NCBI GenBank assembly: GCA_020217165.1
Contig: JAIWOE010000215.1
Location: 1 to 5,998, forward strand
Direction: 5' to 3'
DNA from: Desulfovibrio sp.
GTDB lineage: Bacteria > Desulfobacterota > Desulfovibrionia > Desulfovibrionales > Desulfovibrionaceae
Length of the DNA: 5,998 bases
The notes below the pieces were generated by a model, which did no database searches, was not told where the DNA came from, and was given only the letters and a program-made list of their open reading frames with translations. The translations under genes and the position numbers were made by a program. Shown here in pieces: positions 1 to 5,768 of the stretch; within the stretch, counting starts at the first letter, position 1, and each line of letters opens with the position of its first letter.

Positions 1-363
1 GGCAACGGGTTTGTGAAAAAGGTCAAGCCCATGTGGCGGCTCTCGGAGTTTGAAACCGCGGCCTACTGCTTCCTGGTTGGCATAGACTACCACATGGGAG
101 CCTGCCCTTTCAGCCGGGGCGCCAGCTTTACCGGCCACAAGTCCTTGCTGGCCGGCCTGGAGGAGACATCCCCCGGCCAGAAGCTGCAGTTTTATCTGGG
201 CTTTCTGGAGTCTGGCCGCCAAGCCTTCCGCCAGGTGCAGGCGGCTTCGCCATGCGCCATCATCCCATGCACCCAGTGCGGCCATCCCACCAATGCCGAA
301 TACTGCAGCGTGTGCCGCATGCGCGAAGCCATCGCCCGGCATGCCGCCTCCGTAGATGCATAA
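1..363 (+). CDS. PP-loop ATPase, TtcA/TtuA-type tRNA sulfurtransferase-like (C-terminal part)
   Basis: The reading frame is open from the first base to the TAA at 361-363, so this is the last 120 codons of a gene that starts outside the window. A GTG at 13 lies in this frame but is inside the domain and is not a plausible start. The segment KVKPMWRLSEFETAAYCF (window residues 7-24) resembles the region after the catalytic core of PP-loop (COG0037) ATPases such as TtcA/TtuA, where an IKPL-like strand precedes a conserved xSExE helix. Close to the C-terminus are four cysteines in two CxxC pairs (C90, C93, C102, C105, in CTQCGHPT and CSVCR). This zinc-ribbon layout is known from TtuA/Ctu1-type tRNA thiolases. 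The family adenylates a tRNA base and inserts sulfur. The PP-loop itself is out of view, so the exact substrate cannot be decided; a tRNA-lysidine-synthetase-like annotation is the main alternative. Confidence 0.75.
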   Translation, partial: GNGFVKKVKPMWRLSEFETAAYCFLVGIDYHMGACPFSRGASFTGHKSLLAGLEETSPGQKLQFYLGFLESGRQAFRQVQAASPCAIIPCTQCGHPTNAEYCSVCRMREAIARHAASVDA

Positions 364-451
364 TCCCGCCTCCGCGGGTGCGCGTGCGCCTGTTCCCGAC
401 GGGAAATGAGATGTCAAGCCGGGATTCTTCCTGGGAAGTTCCCATTCTGGG

Positions 452-481
452 CTGGCTTTTTGGTCACGCCGATGCCATAAT
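452..481 (+). promoter_or_regulatory. Candidate promoter upstream of the GspE/PilB gene
   Basis: This is the most AT-rich stretch of the 364-595 gap. It holds two overlapping readings. One is sigma-54-like: TTGG at 460-463 and TGC at 473-475, with GG and GC exactly 12 bases apart as in the -24/-12 consensus, but the bases between match poorly (TGGTCAC against TGGCACG). The other is sigma-70-like: CATAAT at 476-481 with a poor -35 (CTGGCT, 452-457) at 18-base spacing. Either would start transcription around 487-490 and give a leader of about 105-110 bases before the ATG at 596. Sigma-54 control is known for many pilus systems, which makes the first reading attractive, but the sequence alone does not settle it. 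Confidence 0.25.
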
Positions 482-540
482 TGACGACTGAAGTACCGCT
501 GTACAGCCGTCGTCGGCCCATGCCGGAAGGGATGCGGCCA

Positions 541-565
541 GGCAGAAGGGGGGACATCTTCTGCC
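541..565 (+). promoter_or_regulatory. Leader hairpin with an SD-like loop, ahead of the GspE/PilB gene
   Basis: A perfect 8-base-pair stem (GGCAGAAG 541-548, CTTCTGCC 558-565) encloses a 9-base loop, GGGGGACAT. No T-run follows on either strand, so it does not look like an intrinsic terminator. The string GGGGGGACA at 548-556 recurs exactly at 585-593, where it is the ribosome-binding region of the ATG at 596. The stem ends 30 bases before that start codon. A role in translation or mRNA stability is inferred only from position and repetition. Confidence 0.4.
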
Positions 566-595
566 AGCCCGGCGTCACACCATTGGGGGGACAGG

Positions 596-2413
596 ATGCT
601 TGACGACATCATGCCAGATGCCCGCAATCGCAAGCCAGATGCCACGGCCAGCGTGACGGACGACACTGCTGCCGCGCCGGACCTTGGCCGCAAGTACAAG
701 CAGGGTCCGCGCAAGCGGCTGGGAGAGATGCTGGTGGAGGCCGGGTTGCTCACCCAGCAAGGCCTGGAAGAGGCCCTGGCGGCCAAGCGCGGCAGTCCCC
801 TCAAGCTGGGGCAGTATCTCATCCAGCATGGCATTGTGGAAGAACAGCGCCTGCTGGCGGTGCTTTCCCGCCAGCTCAAGGTCAAGCGCCTGGACTTCGA
901 ATCCTTCGTGCCGGATCCTTCCCTGGCCAGCCTCATCAGCTCGGACCTTGCGGAACGCTGCATGGTGTTGCCCCTGGCCAAACAGGGCGGCGTGCTGTGG
1001 GTGGCCATGCAGGATCCCACGGACCTGACATCCCTGGATTCCATCATGCATGTGACCAGGATGGAGGTGGAAATTGCCATCTGCAGCAAGCATGAATTCG
1101 ATGAGATTGCCCAGGCCATCTATGGCCGCAGCCTGGAATCGGGCATGCTTGCCCACGAAAATTTTGAGGAGATAGGCGACGAGGACGGCGAATACGCCAT
1201 GGAGGAAGTCGAGGAAGTAGGCGAGCTCAACATCGGCTCCCTGCAGAGCATGGCCCAGGATGCGCCGGTGGTGAAGATCGTCAACTCCATCCTGGTCCAG
1301 GCCATGAACAAACGCGCCTCGGATATTCACTTCAGTCGCAAGAAAGACAAGCTGGAACTGAAGTTCCGCATTGATGGCGAACTCAAAACCTTCCCGCCGC
1401 CGCCCAAAAAACTCTTCCTGCCCCTCATTTCCCGACTCAAGCTCCTTTCAAATCTGGATATTTCCGTCACCCGCATTCCGCAGGACGGCCGCTTTACCTA
1501 CCGCGTGCAGCATCGGGAAATCAGTGTGCGCGTTTCCACCTTGCCCACCATCTACGGCGAAAAGGTGGTCATGCGTCTGCATGTGCAAAGCGCCAAGCCC
1601 ATCTCCCTGGATCAGCTGGGCATGAGCGACAAGGAGCGCGTGAAGATCGACAAGGCCATCCTCAAGCCCCACGGCATGATGCTGGCCACCGGCCCCACCG
1701 GTTCGGGCAAGACGACGCTGCTCTATTCCATCCTCAAAAAGCTCTCCAAGCCCACCATCAACACCATTACCCTGGAAGACCCCGTGGAAAGCCGCATTGA
1801 CGAGGTGACCCAGGTGCAGTTGAACGTCAAGGCCGGCATGACCTTTGCCTCGGGCCTGCGGGCCATCCTGCGGCAGGATCCCGACGTGATCATGGTGGGG
1901 GAAATCCGGGATCAGGAAACCGCCAACATTGGCATTCAGGCCGCCATGACCGGCCACAAGGTGCTCTCCACCCTGCACACCAACGACGCCGCCGGTGCCG
2001 TGACACGCTTTATCGAAATGGACATCGAGCCGTTCCTCGTGGCCTCCACGCTCCTGGTGGTGGTGGCCCAGCGGCTGGTGCGCCGCATTTGCCCGGACTG
2101 CATCGAGCCCTTCGAGGCTCCGCCCATGGCCCTGCGGACCATGGGGGTGGGCGGCTCCCAGCGCATGCACTTTTTCCAGGGCAAGGGGTGCTTCAAGTGC
2201 GAGAATACGGGCTTCAAAGGCCGCATGGGCGTGTACGAAGTGCTGGAGGTGGACGACCTGGTGCAGTCACTCATCCTCAAGCGTGCGTCCTCGGTGGAGA
2301 TCAAGCGGGCGGCCATTCAGGCCAAGCGGCTCTCCACCCTCAAAATGGATGCGGCGTACAAGGTGTTCCAGGGCCTGACCACCTTTGAGGAGTTCACCAG
2401 CGTGGCCTTCTGA
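596..2413 (+). CDS. GspE/PilB-family assembly ATPase with N-terminal MshEN domain
   Basis: This 605-residue protein belongs to the hexameric cytoplasmic ATPases that drive type II secretion or type IV pilus extension. ATG 596 is chosen because of the G-rich ribosome-binding region at 585-594. Residues 1-40 look disordered. Residues 41-93 carry two 24-residue MshEN-type motifs, RLGEMLVEAG... and KLGQYLIQHG..., separated by five residues, a layout known to bind cyclic di-GMP. An acidic linker (about 184-210) leads to the ATPase core: RIPQDGR region, Walker A GPTGSGKT (366-373), Walker B DVIMVGE (430-436) and His box TGHKVLSTLHTN (452-463). The C-terminal zinc motif is complete: C499, C502, C532, C535. 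Length and motifs are full-size and intact, so it is expected to be active. No secretin, inner-membrane platform (GspF/PilC), pilin or prepilin peptidase gene is in view, so GspE cannot be told from PilB. It is the first gene of a probable unit with the glycosyltransferase 54 bases downstream. Confidence 0.95.
   Translation: MLDDIMPDARNRKPDATASVTDDTAAAPDLGRKYKQGPRKRLGEMLVEAGLLTQQGLEEALAAKRGSPLKLGQYLIQHGIVEEQRLLAVLSRQLKVKRLDFESFVPDPSLASLISSDLAERCMVLPLAKQGGVLWVAMQDPTDLTSLDSIMHVTRMEVEIAICSKHEFDEIAQAIYGRSLESGMLAHENFEEIGDEDGEYAMEEVEEVGELNIGSLQSMAQDAPVVKIVNSILVQAMNKRASDIHFSRKKDKLELKFRIDGELKTFPPPPKKLFLPLISRLKLLSNLDISVTRIPQDGRFTYRVQHREISVRVSTLPTIYGEKVVMRLHVQSAKPISLDQLGMSDKERVKIDKAILKPHGMMLATGPTGSGKTTLLYSILKKLSKPTINTITLEDPVESRIDEVTQVQLNVKAGMTFASGLRAILRQDPDVIMVGEIRDQETANIGIQAAMTGHKVLSTLHTNDAAGAVTRFIEMDIEPFLVASTLLVVVAQRLVRRICPDCIEPFEAPPMALRTMGVGGSQRMHFFQGKGCFKCENTGFKGRMGVYEVLEVDDLVQSLILKRASSVEIKRAAIQAKRLSTLKMDAAYKVFQGLTTFEEFTSVAF
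716..874 (+). other. MshEN-type tandem motif (predicted cyclic-di-GMP-binding)
   Basis: Residues 41-64 and 70-93 of the ATPase each fit the pattern [RK]LGxxL[VI]xxGxxxxxxLxxxLxx[QK], with a five-residue spacer. This is the 24+5+24 arrangement described for the MshEN cyclic-di-GMP receptor domain of MshE-type ATPases. The final position of the first motif is Lys64 where the consensus has Gln; the second motif keeps Gln93. Binding is predicted from the motif and is not shown by the sequence. Confidence 0.7.
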
Positions 2414-2467
2414 TTGTCCGCTTTGTTCCGCCCTTGCCCCACCGGCCGCGGCAGGGTACACACGGCC

Positions 2468-3502
2468 ATGCCCGCCACGCCTCCTGCCCCGCCGCAGATC
2501 ACCGTCCTCATGCCCGTGTACAACGCCGCCGCCACCCTGGCCGGGGCGGTGGAGTCCATGCTTGCGCAAACCTACGGCGATTTCGAACTGCTGGCCGTGG
2601 ACGACGGCTCCGAGGACCAGACCCTGGCCATGCTCCGGGCCTATGCCGCCCGAGACCCTCGGGTGCGGCCTGTGCCCATGCCCCACGGCGGTATCGTGGC
2701 CGCCCTCAACCACGGCCTGACCCTGGCCCGGGGGCGGTATGTGGCCCGCATGGATGGCGATGACTGGAGCCACCCCCAACGCCTAGCCCGGCAATGGCAA
2801 TTGCTGGAGGCCCAGCCGGAGCTGGGGCTGGTCTCCTGCCTCGTGGAGTTCGGCGGGTGCCGCACCACCTGCGCCGGCTACGCCGCGTATGTAGATTGGA
2901 TCAACACCCTGACCACCCCTGAAGCCATTGCCGCCAACCGGTTTCGGGAATCCCCCCTGGCGCACCCCTCGGTGATGTTTCGCCGCGAATTGGTTGCGGG
3001 CCTGGGCGGCTATCGCGCCGGCCCGTTCCCCGAGGATTACGACCTCTGGCTGCGTTGGCTGGACGCTGGCGTATCCATGGCCAAGTGTCCGGAATCCCTC
3101 GTGGTGTGGAGCGATCTTCCTTCTCGTCTGTCCCGAACTCACGCCAACTACGCCGTGGATGCCTTTTATGCCCTCAAGACAGAGGCCCTGGCTCGCTGGC
3201 TGGCGCGGCACAATCCGCATCATCCGGAGGTGTACGTCATCGGCGCTGGCCAGGTCAGCCGCAAGCGCGCCCGCCGGCTCCTGGAGCATGGCGTGCGTAT
3301 TGCGGCCTGGGTGGACATTGATCCCCGCAAAATCGGGCAGCGCTATGGCGGAGTGCCGGTCATCCCTCGCGCAGCGCTGCCCCCGGCCGGGGCGTGCATG
3401 GTGCTTTCCTACGTGGCCAGCCGCGACGCCCACGCCCAGATAGCGGAGTTTTTGGAAGCACAAGGATTTGTCGCCGGTGTGGACTACCTGCTGGCGGCCT
3501 GA
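2468..3502 (+). CDS. Family 2 glycosyltransferase with C-terminal Rossmann-like domain
   Basis: This 344-residue protein has a GT-A fold sugar transferase in residues 10 to about 230. It shows the opening strand ITVLMPVYNA, DDGS (45-48), the metal/nucleotide-sugar motif DGDD (96-99) and the acidic PEDYDLWLRW segment (188-197), which supplies the likely catalytic base. Such enzymes move a sugar from a nucleotide donor to a glycan or lipid acceptor at the inner face of the membrane; no transmembrane segment is seen. From residue 255 a second unit begins with VYVIGAGQVSRKRARRLL, then WVDIDPRKIG and GGVPVI. It resembles the nucleotide-binding half of PglD-like or Rossmann proteins. The frame is open back to a TTG directly after the previous stop (2414), but that start lacks a ribosome-binding site. 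ATG 2468, preceded by AGGG at 2453-2456, fits the family N-terminus better. The stop codon is inside the Shine-Dalgarno of the next gene. Acceptor and sugar are unknown. Confidence 0.9.
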   Translation: MPATPPAPPQITVLMPVYNAAATLAGAVESMLAQTYGDFELLAVDDGSEDQTLAMLRAYAARDPRVRPVPMPHGGIVAALNHGLTLARGRYVARMDGDDWSHPQRLARQWQLLEAQPELGLVSCLVEFGGCRTTCAGYAAYVDWINTLTTPEAIAANRFRESPLAHPSVMFRRELVAGLGGYRAGPFPEDYDLWLRWLDAGVSMAKCPESLVVWSDLPSRLSRTHANYAVDAFYALKTEALARWLARHNPHHPEVYVIGAGQVSRKRARRLLEHGVRIAAWVDIDPRKIGQRYGGVPVIPRAALPPAGACMVLSYVASRDAHAQIAEFLEAQGFVAGVDYLLAA

Positions 3503-3511
3503 GGAGGAAGC

Positions 3512-4585
3512 ATGTCCCTGTTGCTATTGGATATCGGAAGTGGCACCCAGGATGTGCTGCTGGTGCCGGATGAAGTGTTGGAAGGCCGCTGGCCCCTGGA
3601 AAACTGTCCCAAATTCGTGCTGCCGTCCCCGGCGCAACAGGTAGCCAGGCGCATCCGGGCCTGCACTGCGGCCGGCCAGGGGGTGCACTTGCACGGGGAG
3701 ATCATGGGCGGCGGCTTTTTCCGGGCCCTCAAGGCGCACCTAGCCGCCGGGTTGCCCGCATCGTCCACCCCTCGGGCCGGGCTCTCCCTGTTCGACAACC
3801 CTGCTTTTCTGGAAGCCATGGGGGTCACGGTGCGGGAGACGTGCCCCGCCGGACATATCCCCATTTGGACCGGCGACTTTTCCTGGCCCTGGTGGCAGGG
3901 CTGGCTGGCCATGGCCGACCTGCCCATGCCGGCCGTGGTGGCTGCCGCGGTGCAGGATCACGGACATCATCCCGAGGGCGGCAACCGCCTGGGTCGGTTC
4001 CGGTTGTGGGAGACATTCTTACGGCAGGGGCAAGGGCGTCCCGAGGCACTGCTCTTTGACACGCCACCCCTCGAATATACCCGCCTGGCCGCCCTGCAAG
4101 GGAGCATTGCCGGCGGACTGGTGGGGGATACGGGAGCAGCGGCGGTGTTGGGGGCCCTGTTCGACCCCGCCATTGATGCCCTGCAACGCCAGGGTGGGGT
4201 GTGCGTGGTGAACTGCGGCAACAGCCACCTCATTGCCTTTCTCATCCACGACGGCCGCATCTGGGGCGTGTACGAACACCACACTGGTATGCGCAGCCGG
4301 GAGGAGCTCCTGGATGATCTGGCGCATTTCCGCCGTGGAACCCTGGAACAGGCCCAAGTGCATGCCTCCGGCGGCCACGGGTGTTTGCGGTTGCCGCCGC
4401 CGGCAACGGCCGGGGAATTCGAAGAGCTGGTGGTGTTGGGACCGCAGCGGGGGCTGTTGGCCGGGGGAGAGGGTGACGCTGCGAACGCGCCCGCAGGAAG
4501 GCTCATCGCCCCCGGGGGAGACATGATGCTGGCTGGCGCTTTTGGCCTGCTGCACGGACAGCGCCTGCGCGATGCGGCGGGCTAA
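3512..4585 (+). CDS. DUF1786-like protein (COG4012), putative ASKHA-type nucleotide-binding fold
   Basis: This 357-residue protein starts at ATG 3512 behind a strong Shine-Dalgarno, GAGGAGG (3501-3507), which overlaps the TGA of the glycosyltransferase; the two are therefore almost certainly co-transcribed. The N-terminus, LLLLDIGSGTQDVLL (3-17), looks like the phosphate-1 loop of actin/hexokinase/Hsp70-type proteins (DxGxxTxD). A second Gly-rich stretch, VCVVNCGNSHLIAFLI (230-245), resembles the phosphate-2 strand-turn-strand. The C-terminal GGDMMLAGAFGLL (335-347) sits where an adenosine-site motif would be expected. Other conserved-looking points are GEIMGGGFF (62-70), AAAVQDHGHHP (144-154) and YEHHTGM (254-260). 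I recognise the overall pattern as DUF1786, a family without an established function; an older label linking it to pyruvate formate-lyase activation is not supported here, because no radical-SAM CxxxCxxC is present. There is no signal peptide or membrane segment, so it is probably cytoplasmic. Confidence 0.7.
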   Translation: MSLLLLDIGSGTQDVLLVPDEVLEGRWPLENCPKFVLPSPAQQVARRIRACTAAGQGVHLHGEIMGGGFFRALKAHLAAGLPASSTPRAGLSLFDNPAFLEAMGVTVRETCPAGHIPIWTGDFSWPWWQGWLAMADLPMPAVVAAAVQDHGHHPEGGNRLGRFRLWETFLRQGQGRPEALLFDTPPLEYTRLAALQGSIAGGLVGDTGAAAVLGALFDPAIDALQRQGGVCVVNCGNSHLIAFLIHDGRIWGVYEHHTGMRSREELLDDLAHFRRGTLEQAQVHASGGHGCLRLPPPATAGEFEELVVLGPQRGLLAGGEGDAANAPAGRLIAPGGDMMLAGAFGLLHGQRLRDAAG

Positions 4586-4612
4586 GCGACAAGATTCTTG
4601 TGACGAGTCCTC

Positions 4613-4644
4613 GGGGGTGAGCCTTTTCTGGCAAAAGGTCCCCC
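4613..4644. terminator. Compound hairpin between convergent genes, possible two-way terminator
   Basis: An outer stem GGGGG (4613-4617) with CCCCC (4640-4644) and an inner stem CCTTTT (4622-4627) with AAAAGG (4633-4638) enclose the loop CTGGC. They are joined by an asymmetric internal loop (TGAG against T). It lies 27 bases after the stop of the DUF1786-like gene and 52 bases after the stop of the convergent winged-helix gene, where a shared terminator is expected. Neither side has a T-run, so a canonical intrinsic terminator is not shown. A smaller hairpin (ACAAG 4589-4593, CTTGT 4597-4601) lies just after the TAA at 4583-4585. Confidence 0.4.
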
Positions 4645-4696
4645 TGAAAATCCGCCCAAAGCCGTTACAGATCTGCAGCCTGTGAAATTTGCACTA

Positions 4697-5224
4697 CTAC
4701 ACGGCGGGGGAATACAGATTCAGATGGCGCAAGCCCTTGTTGGAAAGGATGAATCCCTTGCGCTTTTTGCCGGAGCCCATCTCTGCCTTGACGCGGATGA
4801 GAAACCCTCGCGCGTACAGCTCGTTGATGATTTTGGGATCCATTTTGTCGTCCTCCACCTTGTCCAGGGGCATGATGCCGCCGTAGCGGCGCAACTGGGA
4901 AAGATGGTAGACGTCGGACAACAGATCCCATTGCGCCGGGGTCAGCTCGTCCAGAGCAATGTCATCGGGCAGGGTCTCCACGGGTTCCTGGTTCGCGTGC
5001 AGGGCTGCCAGCCCGGCTGGGGTCAGGCGCAGGAGCATGGTGTTGGAGCCGCAGGGGTACTTGAAGTGCACCCGCTCGATGTATTCGGCAAGCAGGAGCT
5101 CGTCGATGGCGGCATCGTCGTAAAACAGGGCCAGCTTACGCGGCAGCATGCCGTGGTAGCGGTGCACCTTGGAGAACAGGAATATATCCTTAAGGATCTT
5201 GAGATGTTCTTGATTTGGCTGCAT
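4697..5224 (-). CDS. Tandem winged-helix-like protein of unknown function
   Basis: This 175-residue protein begins with MQPNQEHLKILKDIFLFSK and ends in YSPAV. I do not recognise a named family. It is built from two similar units, residues 8-75 and 99-168. Each has a helix with SKVHRYHGMLP or SQLRRYGGIMP, a second helix with IDELLLAEYIERV or INELYARGFLIRV, a basic hairpin (wing), and a closing LTPAGLAAL or LSNKGLRHL. This helix-helix-wing order is typical of winged-helix DNA-binding folds (MarR-like), and the second wing is rich in Lys/Arg (GSGKKRKG, 150-157). A role in regulation is inferred. The frame stays open upstream to 5347, but that would overlap fabZ by 79 bases with low-complexity Arg/Pro sequence. 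ATG 5224, 44 bases after the fabZ stop, is preferred although no clear Shine-Dalgarno precedes it. It is probably co-transcribed with fabZ. Confidence 0.75.
   Translation of the reverse strand: MQPNQEHLKILKDIFLFSKVHRYHGMLPRKLALFYDDAAIDELLLAEYIERVHFKYPCGSNTMLLRLTPAGLAALHANQEPVETLPDDIALDELTPAQWDLLSDVYHLSQLRRYGGIMPLDKVEDDKMDPKIINELYARGFLIRVKAEMGSGKKRKGFILSNKGLRHLNLYSPAV
4721..4930 (-). repeat. Second winged-helix-like unit of the duplicated protein
   Basis: Residues 99-168 of the tandem protein. It aligns with the first unit at D104/D13, R113-Y114/R22-Y23, G116/G25, P119/P28, E135-L136/E42-L43, R144-V145/R51-V52, L160/L67, G164/G71 and L168/L75, with a two-residue insertion in the middle. The similarity is at protein level; the DNA copies have diverged. 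Confidence 0.65.
5000..5203 (-). repeat. First winged-helix-like unit of the duplicated protein
   Basis: Residues 8-75 of the tandem protein. It has the same order of elements as the second unit but a less basic wing (FKYPCGSNTM, residues 54-63), which could mean that the two halves have different partners. That difference in role is an inference. Confidence 0.65.
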
Positions 5225-5268
5225 GGGGTGCTGGGGCGAAAGGATGGGGCGCGGTGAGGCATCCGGTG

Positions 5269-5733
5269 CTACATGGCCGCCCGGTCCACGATGGCGGCGC
5301 TGAGGTCGGCTTCGCAGGCGATATCCCCTTCCACCGTGGCACGGCACTGCATCTTGACCAGTTGCATGCGCTTGCGAACTTCCGTGGTTTCCAGGATCAA
5401 CTGATCGCCAGGATGCACTGGTCTACGGAAGCGGACCTTATCCATGCCGGTGAACACGAACAGCTTGGAATGGATCTCTTCCAGGGACAGACTCACCAGA
5501 ATGCCGCCGGCCTGGGCCATGGCTTCAAGGATGAGCACGCCAGGCATGAGAGGCTGGCCGGGAAAATGGCCCTGAAAAAAGGCTTCGTTGAAGGTTACAT
5601 TCTTCAAAGCCTTGATAAACTTGCCTTTTTCCCAATCCAGAACCCGGTCCACCAGCAGAAAGGGATACCGGTGTGGTAGCAGATCCAGGATGGCCCGCAC
5701 GTTGATGCTGTTGCCGGATGCTTCCTGATGCAT
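5269..5733 (-). CDS. fabZ: 3-hydroxyacyl-[acyl-carrier-protein] dehydratase FabZ
   Basis: FabZ removes water from beta-hydroxyacyl-ACP to give trans-2-enoyl-ACP in cytoplasmic type II fatty acid synthesis. By using beta-hydroxymyristoyl-ACP it competes with lipid A synthesis. The 154-residue length is normal for the family. The hot-dog fold signature is complete: [14 protein letters not shown] (18-31), then [19 protein letters not shown] (49-67) with catalytic His56, and LEAMAQAGG with catalytic Glu70. The frame is open upstream to an ATG at 5808, but that would add 25 residues foreign to the family, encoded by the hairpin region. ATG 5733 has a purine-rich ribosome-binding site (AGGGGGAG, 2 bases away) and gives the expected N-terminus. 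It follows skp in the same direction, as in many proteobacterial envelope clusters, but without lpxD between them and without lpxA after it. Confidence 0.97.
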   Translation of the reverse strand: MHQEASGNSINVRAILDLLPHRYPFLLVDRVLDWEKGKFIKALKNVTFNEAFFQGHFPGQPLMPGVLILEAMAQAGGILVSLSLEEIHSKLFVFTGMDKVRFRRPVHPGDQLILETTEVRKRMQLVKMQCRATVEGDIACEADLSAAIVDRAAM

Positions 5734-5744
5734 GACTCCCCCTG

Positions 5745-5758
5745 ATCTCAGCAGAGAT
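5745..5758 (-). other. Small hairpin just upstream of the fabZ ribosome-binding site
   Basis: A 5-base-pair stem (ATCTC 5745-5749, GAGAT 5754-5758, loop AGCA on the + strand) lies next to the AGGGGGAG ribosome-binding site of fabZ. It is short and could be chance. Confidence 0.2.
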
Positions 5759-5768
5759 AAAGTGAACA

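Noticed and set aside
411..491. A 26-codon + strand reading frame (ATG 411 to TGA 491) with a weak GGGA upstream
   Set aside because: Its third codon positions are only about half G/C, unlike the strongly GC3-biased neighbours, the candidate promoter lies inside it, and no family is recognisable.
575..1330. A 251-residue open frame antisense to the ATPase gene
   Set aside because: His/Gly/Gln-rich translation typical of the antisense frame of a GC-rich gene; the + strand gene has complete, ordered ATPase motifs.
1448..2170. A 240-residue open frame antisense to the ATPase core
   Set aside because: It mirrors the Walker and His-box coding region, has no domain pattern of its own, and is explained by GC-rich codon bias.
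2414..2467. TTG start for the glycosyltransferase directly after the ATPase stop codon
   Set aside because: No suitably spaced Shine-Dalgarno, and the extra 18 residues precede the point where GT2 proteins normally start; ATG 2468 is preferred, though not proven.
2783..3463. A 226-residue open frame antisense to the glycosyltransferase
   Set aside because: No motif or ribosome-binding site; it overlaps a gene with clear GT-A motifs.
3967..4555. Two long antisense frames inside the DUF1786-like gene
   Set aside because: Low-complexity Ser/Pro/Arg or His/Gln-rich translations, shadows of the real frame.
4682..5257. A 191-residue + strand frame opposite the winged-helix gene
   Set aside because: The - strand frame shows an internal duplication with conserved hydrophobic spacing and sits in line with fabZ; the + strand frame has no recognisable pattern.
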